Below, piece by piece: positions 9,276-17,964 of a stretch of DNA of 64,000 bases (position 1 is its first letter; each line of letters opens with the position of its first letter). Position numbers and translations under genes: made by a program. The stretch is from an uncultured Chloroflexota bacterium (GTDB taxonomy: Bacteria; Chloroflexota; Anaerolineae; Aggregatilineales; Phototrophicaceae), in contig CALJKV010000074.1 in assembly GCA_937974245.1 (NCBI GenBank), positions 38,694 to 102,693 of the forward strand, in the 5' to 3' direction. The notes under the pieces were generated by a model. The model searched no databases. It worked only from the letters and a program-made list of their open reading frames with translations, and had not been told where the DNA came from.

Positions 9276-10751
9276 TTAGTCGCCTGCTGCCCATTCCGGT
9301 ACCGGACGGCAGCACAGCACAAGCTGCTTGGCGGCGCGTACCTCGTCCAACCGCTTGACCGGCGCGGTATGGGGCGCGGTACGCAGCAGGTCGGGGTCAG
9401 TTTGGGCTTCGGTGGCGATCTTCTTCATCACATCAATGAACTCGTCTATTGTCGCCTTATCCTCGGTTTCTGTCGGTTCAATCATCAAGGCTTCCGGCAC
9501 GATCAACGGGAAGTAGTTCGTTGGCGGATGGATGCCATAATCCATCAATCGTTTAGAAATATCCAGCGCGTGGACGTTCTCCACACCTTCAAAATGGCCT
9601 TCCAGCACGAATTCATGGGCGCAGATGCGGTCATACGGCACTTTATAGGTGTCACGTAGTTTGACACGGATATAGTTGGCGTTCAGCACAGCATGGCGCG
9701 TGATGTCTTTGATACCGCTGTCGCCATGAATCCCGATGTACGTATAAGCGCGGACGTGCATCCCGAAGTTGCCATAAAAAGCCTTCAGCCGCCCAATGGA
9801 CTTCTCCGGCATTTTCATACCATACAGCGGCGGTTCTTCGTCACTGCCTTCATCTACAATTTCGACCACCGGGCCGGGCAGGAATGGCTTGAGCTTGTCA
9901 TTGACGCCCACCGGGCCGCTGCCAGGGCCGCCGCCACCATGTGGGGTGGAAAATGTCTTATGCAGATTGTAGTGCATCACATCGAAACCAAGTTCACCCG
10001 GTTTGACTGCGCCCATCAAGGCATTCATGTTTGCGCCGTCCATATACATCAGGCCGCCGCAGGCATGTACAGCTTTGATGACATCCAGAATATGCCCTTC
10101 AAACAGGCCTAGCGTGCTTGGGACAGTAATCATCATCCCGGCAATTGTGTCATCGCAGGCGGCACGCAGCGCCGCCAGGTCAACATCGCCGTTATTATCC
10201 GAGGGTAGCTCCACCGCCTCGAATCCGGCCATAGATACAGTTGCCGGGTTGGTGCCATGTGCGCTGTTGGGGACGAGAATTTTCGTGCGCTTGGTGTCGC
10301 CACGATCCTGGTGGTATTTGCGAATCATCAGGATGCCGGCGAACTCGCCCTGCGCCCCGGCTGCCGGTGCCAGACTGACGGCCTGGAAGCCGCTGATTTC
10401 CGCCAACCACGTTTGTAACTGGTGCATCAACGCCAGCGCCCCTTGTGCGCCCTCGTCGTCGGTACGCGGATGCAATTGGGCGAAGCCGGGCAGACGAGCA
10501 GTGTCCTCGTTGATTTTTGGATTGTATTTCATAGTACATGACCCCAGCGGGTAGAAGCCGGTGTCAATCGAGTGATTCAAGTGGCTCAGGCGGACGAAGT
10601 GCCGCATCACCTGGAGTTCGCTGACTTCGGGCAGGTCGAGCGTATCTCGCAGCAGGTCTTTGGGCAGCGGGGTCTCCGGAACATCGAGTGCAGGAAGCAG
10701 CGCCGAGGTGCGGCCTGCGACGCTCATATCATAAATCAGAGGTTCATTCAT
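9276..10751 (-). CDS. gcvPB: Glycine dehydrogenase (decarboxylating) subunit 2
   Basis: PLP-binding half of the P-protein of the glycine cleavage system, which decarboxylates glycine and passes the aminomethyl group to lipoyl-GcvH. The 491-residue product has FYPLGSCTMKYNPK near the N-terminus and the PLP lysine K265 in NLHKTFSTPHGGGGPG. It overlaps gcvPA by four bases (ATGA), giving translational coupling. It is the last gene of the riboswitch-controlled gcvH-gcvPA-gcvPB operon and is followed by a terminator. The split into two subunits is normal for Chloroflexi, Thermus and Gram-positive lineages. Confidence 0.97.
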   Translation of the reverse strand: MNEPLIYDMSVAGRTSALLPALDVPETPLPKDLLRDTLDLPEVSELQVMRHFVRLSHLNHSIDTGFYPLGSCTMKYNPKINEDTARLPGFAQLHPRTDDEGAQGALALMHQLQTWLAEISGFQAVSLAPAAGAQGEFAGILMIRKYHQDRGDTKRTKILVPNSAHGTNPATVSMAGFEAVELPSDNNGDVDLAALRAACDDTIAGMMITVPSTLGLFEGHILDVIKAVHACGGLMYMDGANMNALMGAVKPGELGFDVMHYNLHKTFSTPHGGGGPGSGPVGVNDKLKPFLPGPVVEIVDEGSDEEPPLYGMKMPEKSIGRLKAFYGNFGMHVRAYTYIGIHGDSGIKDITRHAVLNANYIRVKLRDTYKVPYDRICAHEFVLEGHFEGVENVHALDISKRLMDYGIHPPTNYFPLIVPEALMIEPTETEDKATIDEFIDVMKKIATEAQTDPDLLRTAPHTAPVKRLDEVRAAKQLVLCCRPVPEWAAGD

Positions 10752-12085
10752 GATGCGATCTCCTTCAATTCGGCAACCAGAGAGTCGATCTCTTCTCGGT
10801 TGTTGGTTTCTGTTACGGCGATCAGCATGGTGTTTTGCAGGTGGGGGTAATCCTGCCCCAGGTCATACCCGCCGATGATGCCTTTCTGGATGAGCTGCTC
10901 GTTGATTTCAGTCACCGGCTGCGGGCATTTCACCTGGAACTCGTTAAAGAATGGCTTGCTCCGATCCACGGTGTAGCCGTCTAACATGTCAATCTGGTCG
11001 GCGGCGTAATGTGCCTTGTGATAGTTGAGAGTCGCCGCCTGTTTCAGGCCGTTCTTGCCCATCAGTGACAGGTAAACGCAGGCTGAGAGTGCCATCAGAC
11101 CCTGATTGGTGCAGATGTTGCTGCTCGCTTTTTCGCGGCGGATGTCCTGTTCGCGGGGGCGAAGGGTCATGACAAAAGCACGTTTGCCATCTTCATCCAC
11201 CGTCTCGCCCACGATACGTCCGGCGATGCGGCGTACATGCTTCATCTTTGTGCAGAAGAACCCCAGGTATGGTCCGCCATAGCTCAGGGGAATGCCCAGC
11301 GGTTGCCCTTCGCCCACGACAATATCCGCGCCTAACTCACCAGGACTCTTGAACAGGGCGAGCGCCATCGGGTTTGCGACGATCACCAGGATCGCCCCGG
11401 CACTGTGAACTTCTTCCGCTAGTCCCTTCAGGTCGTCAATCTGCCCGAAAAAGTTCGGATAGGCGACGGCAAGCATGGCCGTGTCGTCGTCCAGCATATC
11501 AACAAGGTCGTTTATGCCGGCCTGCCCATTGTCACCGACAAACTTAGTGCTTGTCCCCTGGTGATAGGTGCGGACGACCTCGCGGTACTGCGGGTTTATG
11601 GCCGGGCTGAGAATGACTTTGCGCCGTTTGCCGCGCCCGACATCCATTGCGACGGTGACGGCTTCCGCCAGACTGGTCGCACCGTCATAGTGGCTGGCAT
11701 TGGCTGCATCCATACCGGTCAGGGTTGCCATCATGCTTTGATACTCAAAAATCGCCTGCAATGTCCCCTGGCTGACTTCCGGTTGGTAGGGTGTGTAGGC
11801 GGTATAGAACTCGCTGCGCAGCAGGATATGGTTGACCGCCGCCGGGATGAAATGGTGATACGCGCCAGCGCCCCGGAACAGGGCAAAGTCCCCAGCGTGT
11901 TCGTTGGCTTCCGCCATTGATTGGAGTTCCGCCATGATCTCCATTTCGCTCATGGGGGCCGGGAGGTCGAGCTTGGGGAAGCGGTGCGAAGCTGGTACGG
12001 CTTCAAACAGATCTTCAATCGTTGTGACGCCAACAGCAGCTAACATTTGCTGCCGTTCGGCATCGGTATGCGGTATATAGCTCAT
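10748..12085 (-). CDS. gcvPA: Glycine dehydrogenase (decarboxylating) subunit 1
   Basis: N-terminal half of the glycine cleavage P-protein, 445 residues, starting MSYIPHTDAERQQMLAAVGV, a strongly conserved opening. Internal marks are FRGAGAYHHFIPAAV, YTPYQPEVSQGTLQ and SYGGPYLGFF. It forms the alpha2beta2 enzyme with GcvPB, whose gene overlaps its 3' end by four bases. Roughly 200 bases separate it from gcvH upstream; that gap holds only a small GAGAC/GTCTC hairpin near 12163-12177 and no gene. A gcvT gene for the T-protein is absent from the operon and from the window. Confidence 0.97.
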   Translation of the reverse strand: MSYIPHTDAERQQMLAAVGVTTIEDLFEAVPASHRFPKLDLPAPMSEMEIMAELQSMAEANEHAGDFALFRGAGAYHHFIPAAVNHILLRSEFYTAYTPYQPEVSQGTLQAIFEYQSMMATLTGMDAANASHYDGATSLAEAVTVAMDVGRGKRRKVILSPAINPQYREVVRTYHQGTSTKFVGDNGQAGINDLVDMLDDDTAMLAVAYPNFFGQIDDLKGLAEEVHSAGAILVIVANPMALALFKSPGELGADIVVGEGQPLGIPLSYGGPYLGFFCTKMKHVRRIAGRIVGETVDEDGKRAFVMTLRPREQDIRREKASSNICTNQGLMALSACVYLSLMGKNGLKQAATLNYHKAHYAADQIDMLDGYTVDRSKPFFNEFQVKCPQPVTEINEQLIQKGIIGGYDLGQDYPHLQNTMLIAVTETNNREEIDSLVAELKEIAS

Positions 12086-12285
12086 GGTTATACCCTATGT
12101 TCTCAACAACAGGTGTGCAAAATGAATGAAGGTAGCTTTTGGCTAAGGGAGCATGGACCATAGAGACAAAAAGTCTCGCCCAGTGTCACTGCTTTGCGCG
12201 TGAATTGGGAAGGGTTCATATTGCCCGCAACTGGCAAAAGCCCTGGGTATGCTGCTTAAAGGTCTTAGTAATCTGAAGGCCGGCG

Positions 12286-12672
12286 TTACCGACTCTCACA
12301 ATAGGCAGAGTAGGCGTCGGCATCCAGCAGGTCACTGACATCGGCATTATCTACTGTGAACTTCACCAACCACCCCTCCCCATACGGGTCGGTATTGATG
12401 AGTTCGGGTTGGTCTTCCAGTCCGCTGTTGACAGCGCTGATTGTGCCACCTACCGGTGTGTAGACATCGGACGCGGCTTTGACCGACTCAACGACACCAA
12501 ACGACTCGCCTTTGGCGAATTTTGCGCCGACATCAGGTAGTTCGACATAAACGATGTCATTTAACTGTTCCTGGGCGTAATCTGTGATGCCAAGTGTGGC
12601 CGTGCTGCCTTCTAACCGCACCCACTCATCATTTTTCGTGTATTTCAGGTCAGCGGGAGTGGTGTTTCCCAT
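12286..12672 (-). CDS. gcvH: Glycine cleavage system H protein
   Basis: Lipoyl carrier that shuttles the aminomethyl group between the P, T and L proteins. The 128-residue product is of normal length and carries the lipoylated lysine K65 in VVESVKAASDVYTPVGG, after YTKNDEWVRLEGSTATLGIT. AGGAGA lies upstream of the ATG. It is the first gene behind the glycine riboswitch and its terminator, so expression of the whole operon is expected to follow glycine level. Confidence 0.97.
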   Translation of the reverse strand: MGNTTPADLKYTKNDEWVRLEGSTATLGITDYAQEQLNDIVYVELPDVGAKFAKGESFGVVESVKAASDVYTPVGGTISAVNSGLEDQPELINTDPYGEGWLVKFTVDNADVSDLLDADAYSAYCESR

Positions 12673-12831
12673 AATTCAACATCTCCTTTAGTCATCTTGT
12701 TTTACGAAAATAGGATCGGCTAATAGCTATGTGGACTTTTTGTGCGGACACATCACTTGCCCGATTCTTCTCACCCACATGAGAGAAACCCTGATGGGGA
12801 AAAGCAATCCAGGACACCCGTCACACCAAAT

Positions 12832-12859
12832 AAAAAAGCACACATGCAATGCTGTGCGC
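12832..12859 (-). terminator. Intrinsic terminator of the glycine riboswitch
   Basis: On the minus strand GCGCACA pairs with TGTGTGC (one G-U) around an 8-base loop and is followed by six T residues. It lies between the aptamer and gcvH, where a transcription-attenuation riboswitch has its expression platform. Confidence 0.8.
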
Positions 12860-12893
12860 TCTGTCAGTCTAGCTGCTTCCAGAGAAGTACAAC

Positions 12894-12990
12894 CGGCGAA
12901 TCCTTGAACCTGAGAGTTTCACTACCAGTCCAGCAGCGCTGGCAGCTTGCCCCTTCGGCGTCTCAAGATGACGAGAACTCTCTTCGCAGG
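12894..12990 (-). promoter_or_regulatory. Glycine riboswitch aptamer
   Basis: Read on the minus strand, the RNA has the conserved glycine aptamer parts in order: GCGAAGAGAG, then CGCCGAAGGGGCAA, then GAAACTCTCAGG, TTCAAGGA and closing TTCGC. GCGAA and TTCGC form P1; GAGAG and CTCTC form the next helix. Only one aptamer is visible; after it comes a CTCTG/CAGAG stem in the place of a second aptamer, then the terminator. It lies upstream of gcvH, the classical target, where glycine binding normally turns expression on. Confidence 0.92.
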
Positions 12991-13222
12991 TTGTTATTCC
13001 ATTGTGCATTTATAGAGCAAACGCTGTACCTGCTGAATATCTGACCAGATGGTTGCAAACGGATGCTATACTTCCGATATTGTAGCCAAACTGCGGCCAG
13101 TTGGCAAATGATCGGACTGGCTTATTTTACGTATCTCTCCCATAGGGCCAGGAGACCTGATCCCCTGTGTTCGGGGTGAAGCCAGATAGAGGGCATAGGG
13201 CATAACAGCCATGAGCGATTAA

Positions 13223-13630
13223 CTAATCACCCTCAACCGGCATCCACTCATATAAAGCCTGGCGGACAGGGACGGTCAACAGCAAGTTAAAACTCAGGTG
13301 TCCGGTGGCATCGGCAACAATGGTCGGGCGTAAAATCAACTCGCCCCCGGTTTGCGACCCCAGCGCCAGAAAAGCCTGCCCGGTGCCAACCTGTCGAGTC
13401 GTTTGCAGTCCTTCAACCGGCTGTAACCGCGCCAGCACCCTTGTGAGTTCCTCTAAACGAGGTCGTAAGGAGATTTCCAGGGGGCCGTAACTGGCCGAAA
13501 TGACCACGTATCCGCCTTCATGGCGCATCGCAACAATCGGTTTGGAATGAACCTCGCGGGCTGTTGTTAAGTTGATGATTCCCGTTTTTGTATCAATACT
13601 GACATGATCTAAGAGTTCAAAGTGCCTCAT
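13223..13630 (-). CDS. Hypothetical protein, 135 aa
   Basis: I do not recognise this family. The product is soluble, with alternating beta-strand-like hydrophobic patterns (YVVISASYGPLEISLRPRLEEL, split here by its own charge pattern) and no signal peptide, membrane segment or cysteine cluster. Start at 13630 has GGAG nine bases upstream. It is monocistronic, lying upstream of the riboswitch leader on the same strand and divergent from the cytochrome c gene. Codon use resembles neighbouring genes. Confidence 0.6.
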   Translation of the reverse strand: MRHFELLDHVSIDTKTGIINLTTAREVHSKPIVAMRHEGGYVVISASYGPLEISLRPRLEELTRVLARLQPVEGLQTTRQVGTGQAFLALGSQTGGELILRPTIVADATGHLSFNLLLTVPVRQALYEWMPVEGD

Positions 13631-13730
13631 GGACAACTGCTCCAGGCTTAGATAGTGGCTGCGAACATAGTGGCAAACAGTATATCATATCCCCTAATTT
13701 TCTCACAGAAATATAACCATATGACATTTG

Positions 13731-13747
13731 TCACCTAAGACAGGTGA
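13731..13747. promoter_or_regulatory. Short palindrome, possible operator
   Basis: TCACCT-N5-AGGTGA is a perfect 6-bp inverted repeat in the divergent region between the hypothetical gene and the cytochrome c gene. It does not match the CRP/FNR consensus closely. Its role as an operator is a guess. Confidence 0.25.
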
Positions 13748-13855
13748 TTTTGTTCCCTAAAAACCAGGCCATGGGACGGTTAAGATGTTCCTGTGTCCGT
13801 TTTTTCCTATATTTATCCATCAGCAAATCGAATATCAAAAAGGATAGAATCTATA

Positions 13856-14368
13856 ATGCCGAAAGTGAGTCGTTTGTTTCTTCTGTTTGCTGTTCTGGCA
13901 ATGGGTTTAGCTGCCTGTGGTGGTAGCAGTACCCCAGCCGCTGCCCCGACGTCTGCGCCGACAGAAGAAGCCGCATCAACGGAAATGCCCACTGAGGAAG
14001 CTGTACCGACGGAAGATGTTACGCAAGAAGCCACCCAGGAAGGATCAGCGGAAGAAGTCATAGGCGATCCGGCCATCGGGCAGGAACTGTTCAATGAATT
14101 CCGTGCCGAGGTTAATTTTGCTTGCGTGACCTGCCACTATACCGATAAAGAGGAACAACTCGTCGGGCCGGGGATGTTGGGCCTGGGTGAACGTGCTGCG
14201 ACAAGGGTTGAGGGGCTGAGCGCAACGGAGTACTTGCGGAATTCCATCCTTCACCCCAGTGATTACATTGTGGAGAATTTTCCGGATTTACTCATGCCCC
14301 AGGTCTATGCCGATCTGTTCACCGAGGAGCAAATCAATAACTTGATTGCCTACTTGAAAACGCTGTAA
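13856..14368 (+). CDS. Lipoprotein cytochrome c
   Basis: Membrane-anchored electron carrier of 170 residues. A signal peptide ends in a lipobox with lipidated Cys21 (LAACGG), then a Pro/Thr/Glu-rich linker of about 45 residues leads to a class I cytochrome c domain with the haem motif CVTCH at about 90-94 and an axial methionine in PDLLMPQVY. AAGGA lies upstream of the ATG at 13856. It precedes the ba3 oxidase genes and is the likely electron donor to its CuA site, tethered to the outer face of the membrane. A frame start further upstream is disfavoured because it would bury the signal peptide. Confidence 0.9.
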   Translation: MPKVSRLFLLFAVLAMGLAACGGSSTPAAAPTSAPTEEAASTEMPTEEAVPTEDVTQEATQEGSAEEVIGDPAIGQELFNEFRAEVNFACVTCHYTDKEEQLVGPGMLGLGERAATRVEGLSATEYLRNSILHPSDYIVENFPDLLMPQVYADLFTEEQINNLIAYLKTL

Positions 14369-14522
14369 TTCATCACCAGGGGAAAAACTGCCCCGGTTCA
14401 CTGGTCTTAAGTCAGTAGTAGGCGTAAAGTAGTGGGAGGCACAGGTTGCTACATGGCAAAACCAGCGCCGGGCAGTTCAGTTTTTATGGAAGTTGCGCAC
14501 TTGAGGGAAGAACCTTACTTAA

Positions 14523-14546
14523 ACAAGGGGCTTACAAGCCTTTTGT
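14523..14546 (+). terminator. Hairpin, ACAAGGGGC family (copy 2)
   Basis: ACAAGGGGCTT pairs with AAGCCTTTTGT through 11 bp including two G-U pairs. It lies between cytochrome c and oxidase subunit IIa. The U tract is poor, so readthrough into the oxidase genes is likely. Confidence 0.5.
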
Positions 14547-14596
14547 CCTGTTAGTCAACTGCGTAGGCCCTATTTGCTTAAAGGGAGGGAAAAACT

Positions 14597-14743
14597 ATGG
14601 ATCAGGATCAGAATGAAAACGAACGGCACGACAAATCGTTTTCACCACGTGGGGCATTTCTCTTTGTCCTGCTCATGATGGTAGGCTACATCTTGTACTG
14701 GGCTTCCATCTATTACACGGTCATCATCGAACGGGGGGCATGA
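14597..14743 (+). CDS. ba3-type cytochrome c oxidase subunit IIa
   Basis: A 48-residue single-span membrane protein: a polar N-terminus rich in Asp, Gln and Asn, then FLFVLLMMVGYILYWASIYY as the membrane helix, ending ERGA. Size, topology and position four bases before subunit II fit subunit IIa of ba3 oxidases, which supplies the helix missing from the short subunit II. GGGAGGG lies eight bases before the ATG. It is easily missed because of its length. Confidence 0.8.
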   Translation: MDQDQNENERHDKSFSPRGAFLFVLLMMVGYILYWASIYYTVIIERGA

Positions 14744-14747
14744 CACC

Positions 14748-15251
14748 ATGCATATTGACAAGTTTGAACGTTATTGGATTGTCGCCGCGTCGTTGATGCT
14801 GGGTGCGTTTTTTGCCGCTTTGATTGCCAGCACGATTGTCTTTGGCGTACATCTGCCCGACCCGGCTGGCCGGATTAACCCGGCGGACGCGGAAGACTGG
14901 ACGAACCAGGGATTCGCGACACCCGGCCTGCGTGATATGGGTGATAATCATTATGAGGCGCACATTGTGGCGCAGATGTGGTTGTATAACACCGGTGATG
15001 TCGTGGATGGCGTACCGACTGTGCGCGTGCCGCAAGGCGCAGTTGTGACCTTTAATGTTGCCAGTAAAGATGTCACGCACGGTTTTTACATTGAATACCA
15101 CAACGTGAATATTATGGTTATTCCGGGACAGATTTCGCGGGCAACGGTGACATTCAACAGGCCTGGTACCTACCGGATTATCTGCCATGAATATTGTGGC
15201 AATGGTCATCACAACATGAATGCCCAGGTTATCGTTGAGCCGAGCGCGTAA
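14748..15251 (+). CDS. cbaB: Cytochrome c oxidase subunit II, ba3 type
   Basis: CuA-bearing subunit, 167 residues, which takes electrons from cytochrome c at the outer membrane face. One N-terminal membrane helix (about 9-32) is followed by a cupredoxin domain. All CuA ligands are present: H111 in DVTHGFYIE, then C146-x3-C150-x3-H154-x2-M157 in CHEYCGNGHHNM. The short form with one helix is typical of ba3 enzymes such as that of Thermus. Translation is probably coupled to the tiny IIa gene just before it. Confidence 0.95.
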   Translation: MHIDKFERYWIVAASLMLGAFFAALIASTIVFGVHLPDPAGRINPADAEDWTNQGFATPGLRDMGDNHYEAHIVAQMWLYNTGDVVDGVPTVRVPQGAVVTFNVASKDVTHGFYIEYHNVNIMVIPGQISRATVTFNRPGTYRIICHEYCGNGHHNMNAQVIVEPSA

Positions 15252-15274
15252 CAGGATAAAGGAGAGTCCTTACC

Positions 15275-16978
15275 ATGCAAGCTGCACAAACACGGGATAT
15301 TCCCGTTTTAGAGTTCCCAAAACTGACTGCCCTGAAAACCGAACGCTGGTTGGTGGGTGTTCATCTGATTGTCGCGTTCTCGGCTTTGTCGCTGGGTCTG
15401 CTGATGGGGCCGTTCCAGGCTTTCCGCCGCGCACCGGCACTGCAATGGGATATTCCGATCTTTTCGTATTATTACCAGGCGCTGACACTGCACGGCGTTC
15501 TGAATGCGTTGGTGTTTACCACCTTCTTTATTGTTGGGTTTAGCTATTTTGTGACTCAGCGCACCTTACAGCGTCCACTGGCGAGTATCCGTGTTGCCTG
15601 GGCTGCCTTTGTGATTATGCTGGTTGGCCTGGTGCTGGCGGCGTTTGCAATTGTCACCGGGCAGGCGAACGTGCTGTATACGTTCTATCCGCCGATGGTT
15701 GCCCATCCAACGTTTTATCTGGGGTTGACGCTGGTAATTGTGGCATCATGGATGGCTGGGGGCGACATCTTCTTTACCTATGCTGCCTGGAAGCGCGACC
15801 ATAAAGGTGAAACGGTGCCGCTGGCGGTTTACGCGACGCTCACCAATTTCATTATGTGGATTACGGCTACTGTCGGTGTCGCTGTCGAAGTCCTGTTCCT
15901 GATGCTGCCCCTCTCCCTGGGGCTGGTTCAAACCACCGACCCCCAGGTGGCGCGTATTATGTTCTGGTTTTTCGGTCATCCGCTGGTGTACTTCTGGCTG
16001 CTGCCGGCCTATACTGCCTGGTATACGATGATGCCAAAACAAAATGGCGTGCGCCTGTTCAGCGATGGCCTGGGGCGCGTGGCTTTCCTGATGATTATGC
16101 TTTTCTCGATCCCCATCGGTGTCCATCACCTCTTCACTGACCCCGGCGTGAGCGAAGTGGCGAAACTCTTTCACGCTTTATTGACGTTTGTGGTCGCGCT
16201 GCCCAGTTTGCTCACAGCCTTCAATATTGCCGCCACACTCGAATGGGCCGGGCGGAAACGCGGTGCTACCGGTCTGATTGGGTGGGTCTTCAAGCAGCAG
16301 TGGGGCAACCCGGTGATGGCTGGGATGATTACCGGTATGCTGATCTTCATCGTCGGCGGTCTCACCGGCATTATGAATGCGTCGTTTACACTGAACCTGG
16401 CGCTGCACAATACCACCTGGGTTCCCGGCCACTTCCATACCACACTGGCTGGCGGTGTGTTCCTGACATATATGGGTATATTCTACTGGCTGATGCCGTT
16501 CCTGAGTGGGCGCAAGCTGTTTGCTCCCAGGTTAGCAACCGCCCAGGTCTACCTGTGGTTCATTGGAATGCTGACCTTCGGCCTGGCAATGGGGCGTGCA
16601 GGTATTGAAGGTGCGCCGCGCCGTACTGATGCTGGAGCTGCCGCCTATATTAGCGAAGCGGCTGTCCCCTGGTTGAACCTGACAGCGGTGGCGGGCGTAA
16701 TTCTGTTAATCAGTTCCATCCTGCTATATATTGTGATCTTGGGGACACTCTTTGCTTCCAAGAAGCAGGAAAAGGCCGATGCCGAACCGCCGATTGACAC
16801 TAAAGCCCCGGCGGATGATCCGTCACCCTCCATCTTTGAAAACTGGCGGATCTGGATGGTGGTTATCGTAATCTCGAACCTCGTGATGTGGGGGCCGGTG
16901 CTGATCCAGGCGCTGGACTTCACCAAAGGTTTCATCATCTTCGGCTTCCACCCGAACGCACCTATCCCTCTGAAGTAG
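15275..16978 (+). CDS. cbaA: Cytochrome c oxidase subunit I, ba3 type
   Basis: Catalytic haem-copper subunit that reduces oxygen to water and pumps protons. The 567-residue polytopic protein shows FWFFGHPLVYFWLLPAY (CuB histidine and neighbouring tyrosine), GVHHLFTDP (two CuB histidines) and NTTWVPGHFHTTLAGG (haem histidines). The tyrosine four residues after the CuB histidine (HPLVY) is the cross-linked residue. The sequence lacks the D-channel motif of A-family enzymes, fitting the B family. AAGGAG lies upstream of the ATG. A hairpin terminator follows, then accessory genes. Confidence 0.96.
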   Translation: MQAAQTRDIPVLEFPKLTALKTERWLVGVHLIVAFSALSLGLLMGPFQAFRRAPALQWDIPIFSYYYQALTLHGVLNALVFTTFFIVGFSYFVTQRTLQRPLASIRVAWAAFVIMLVGLVLAAFAIVTGQANVLYTFYPPMVAHPTFYLGLTLVIVASWMAGGDIFFTYAAWKRDHKGETVPLAVYATLTNFIMWITATVGVAVEVLFLMLPLSLGLVQTTDPQVARIMFWFFGHPLVYFWLLPAYTAWYTMMPKQNGVRLFSDGLGRVAFLMIMLFSIPIGVHHLFTDPGVSEVAKLFHALLTFVVALPSLLTAFNIAATLEWAGRKRGATGLIGWVFKQQWGNPVMAGMITGMLIFIVGGLTGIMNASFTLNLALHNTTWVPGHFHTTLAGGVFLTYMGIFYWLMPFLSGRKLFAPRLATAQVYLWFIGMLTFGLAMGRAGIEGAPRRTDAGAAAYISEAAVPWLNLTAVAGVILLISSILLYIVILGTLFASKKQEKADAEPPIDTKAPADDPSPSIFENWRIWMVVIVISNLVMWGPVLIQALDFTKGFIIFGFHPNAPIPLK

Positions 16979-17002
16979 TTTCACTTCACCAGTTACAGTC
17001 TA

Positions 17003-17037
17003 AAGAGACGATAGGTTGTTGATGCCCATCGTCTCTT
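17003..17037 (+). terminator. Terminator after oxidase subunit I
   Basis: AAGAGACGAT and ATCGTCTCTT form a perfect 10-bp stem with a 15-base loop, followed by GTTTATCC, 25 bases after the stop codon. Confidence 0.7.
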
Positions 17038-17098
17038 GTTTATCCGGCACTTTTTGCTTATTATTGGGTTGAAATTAAGTGAAATTATAGGTGAATTC

Positions 17099-17401
17099 AT
17101 GCAACCGGCAAACCATAACCCGGCTGAAGATACCACCGCTACCGATTGGGCGTTAGTGCGGTTAGTCGCCATTTCGATGCTGGTCGGTTTTGGGGTGGTA
17201 ATGTTCGCGACCGGTATGGCGTATGTAAAAGACCTGGATACGCTGCGTAATGTGCCGAATATGGTGTGGGATTTTGTGTGCGGCAGGCCGGTTGAAAGCG
17301 GTATTATCCTACCGTTGTTGCTCACCCTGGGGACGCTCTCGATTCTGGTTGGCGTAGGTGTTTGGCTGGCCGGGCGGTGGCGCAACCGGCAGCGAGCGTG
17401 A
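17099..17401 (+). CDS. Small two-helix membrane protein, oxidase-linked (copy A)
   Basis: A 100-residue protein I cannot name. It has a polar N-terminus, a first membrane helix (about 25-45), a short extramembrane loop with one cysteine (FVCGRPVESG) and a second helix ILPLLLTLGTLSILVGVGVW ending LAGR. AGGTGA precedes the ATG at 17099. The next gene encodes a clear paralogue. Position between the ba3 oxidase and its copper proteins suggests a role in assembly or stability of the oxidase, which is inference. Confidence 0.7.
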   Translation: MQPANHNPAEDTTATDWALVRLVAISMLVGFGVVMFATGMAYVKDLDTLRNVPNMVWDFVCGRPVESGIILPLLLTLGTLSILVGVGVWLAGRWRNRQRA

Positions 17402-17491
17402 TTGCACTCACGTCTGCGCGAACAATATCAGTCCGCAATAACAAAACCCGGCGCTTTTTGCCAGTCATAAGCTCATCCCAGGAATTGCCAG

Positions 17492-17791
17492 ATGACTCAA
17501 TTTTCGGCCTCGGCCAGTTCGGACTCTGCTCCCGAATCCCCAGCACACAACCGACAAATTACCAGACTCCAGCTTGTTACGGTGTCGCTCCTGGTATTCG
17601 GTCTCGCACTCCTGGCAGCGAGCGCCGCTTATATGGTTGAGCTGAATAACCTGTGGGTCAGTGGCAGTGGCGTTTGCACAGTGCATGTTGAGGCTGGGAA
17701 AATACTGCCACTCATGCTCACACTGGGAACAATGTCCCTCATGGGAGGTTTGGGAACCTGGCTGGCCGGACGACGTACCATCCGATCATAA
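17492..17791 (+). CDS. Small two-helix membrane protein, oxidase-linked (copy B)
   Basis: A 99-residue paralogue of the preceding gene. The second half aligns without gaps: ILPLMLTLGTMSLMGGLGTW-LAGR here against ILPLLLTLGTLSILVGVGVW-LAGR there, and the loop cysteine is kept (GVCTVHVEAG). The N-terminal polar segment is Ser-rich and diverged. Function unknown. The pair arose by tandem duplication and has been kept, which argues for two separate jobs or a heteromer. Confidence 0.7.
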   Translation: MTQFSASASSDSAPESPAHNRQITRLQLVTVSLLVFGLALLAASAAYMVELNNLWVSGSGVCTVHVEAGKILPLMLTLGTMSLMGGLGTWLAGRRTIRS

Positions 17792-17888
17792 CCTCCTATA
17801 TATCGCGCATGAAATGTCATCCTTGAACTTGTTGATGAATTCGCTGAATCCGTAGGGCTTTCGAGCGTAGACGACCTCACGTTCAGAC

Positions 17889-17917
17889 TTGTCATCCCCA
17901 ACTGCAATTGTTATAAT
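17889..17917 (+). promoter_or_regulatory. Promoter of the DeoR-NosL regulator gene
   Basis: TTGTCA and TATAAT stand 17 bases apart, and the -10 is extended by TGT. This is the best plus-strand sigma-70-type promoter in the window. It starts a separate transcript for the regulator, PCuAC and possibly SCO genes. Confidence 0.75.
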
Positions 17918-17964
17918 CTGATTTTCCTCACAATATATATCAAAATATCACACAAGAGTAATGT

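Noticed and set aside
12163..12177. GAGAC/GTCTC hairpin within the gcvH-gcvPA gap as a terminator
   Set aside because: Only 5 bp and no U tract; too weak to stop transcription.
14453..14554. 33-codon frame upstream of oxidase subunit IIa
   Set aside because: The Shine-Dalgarno is 13 bases away, the product has no membrane helix or motif, and it runs through the hairpin at 14523.
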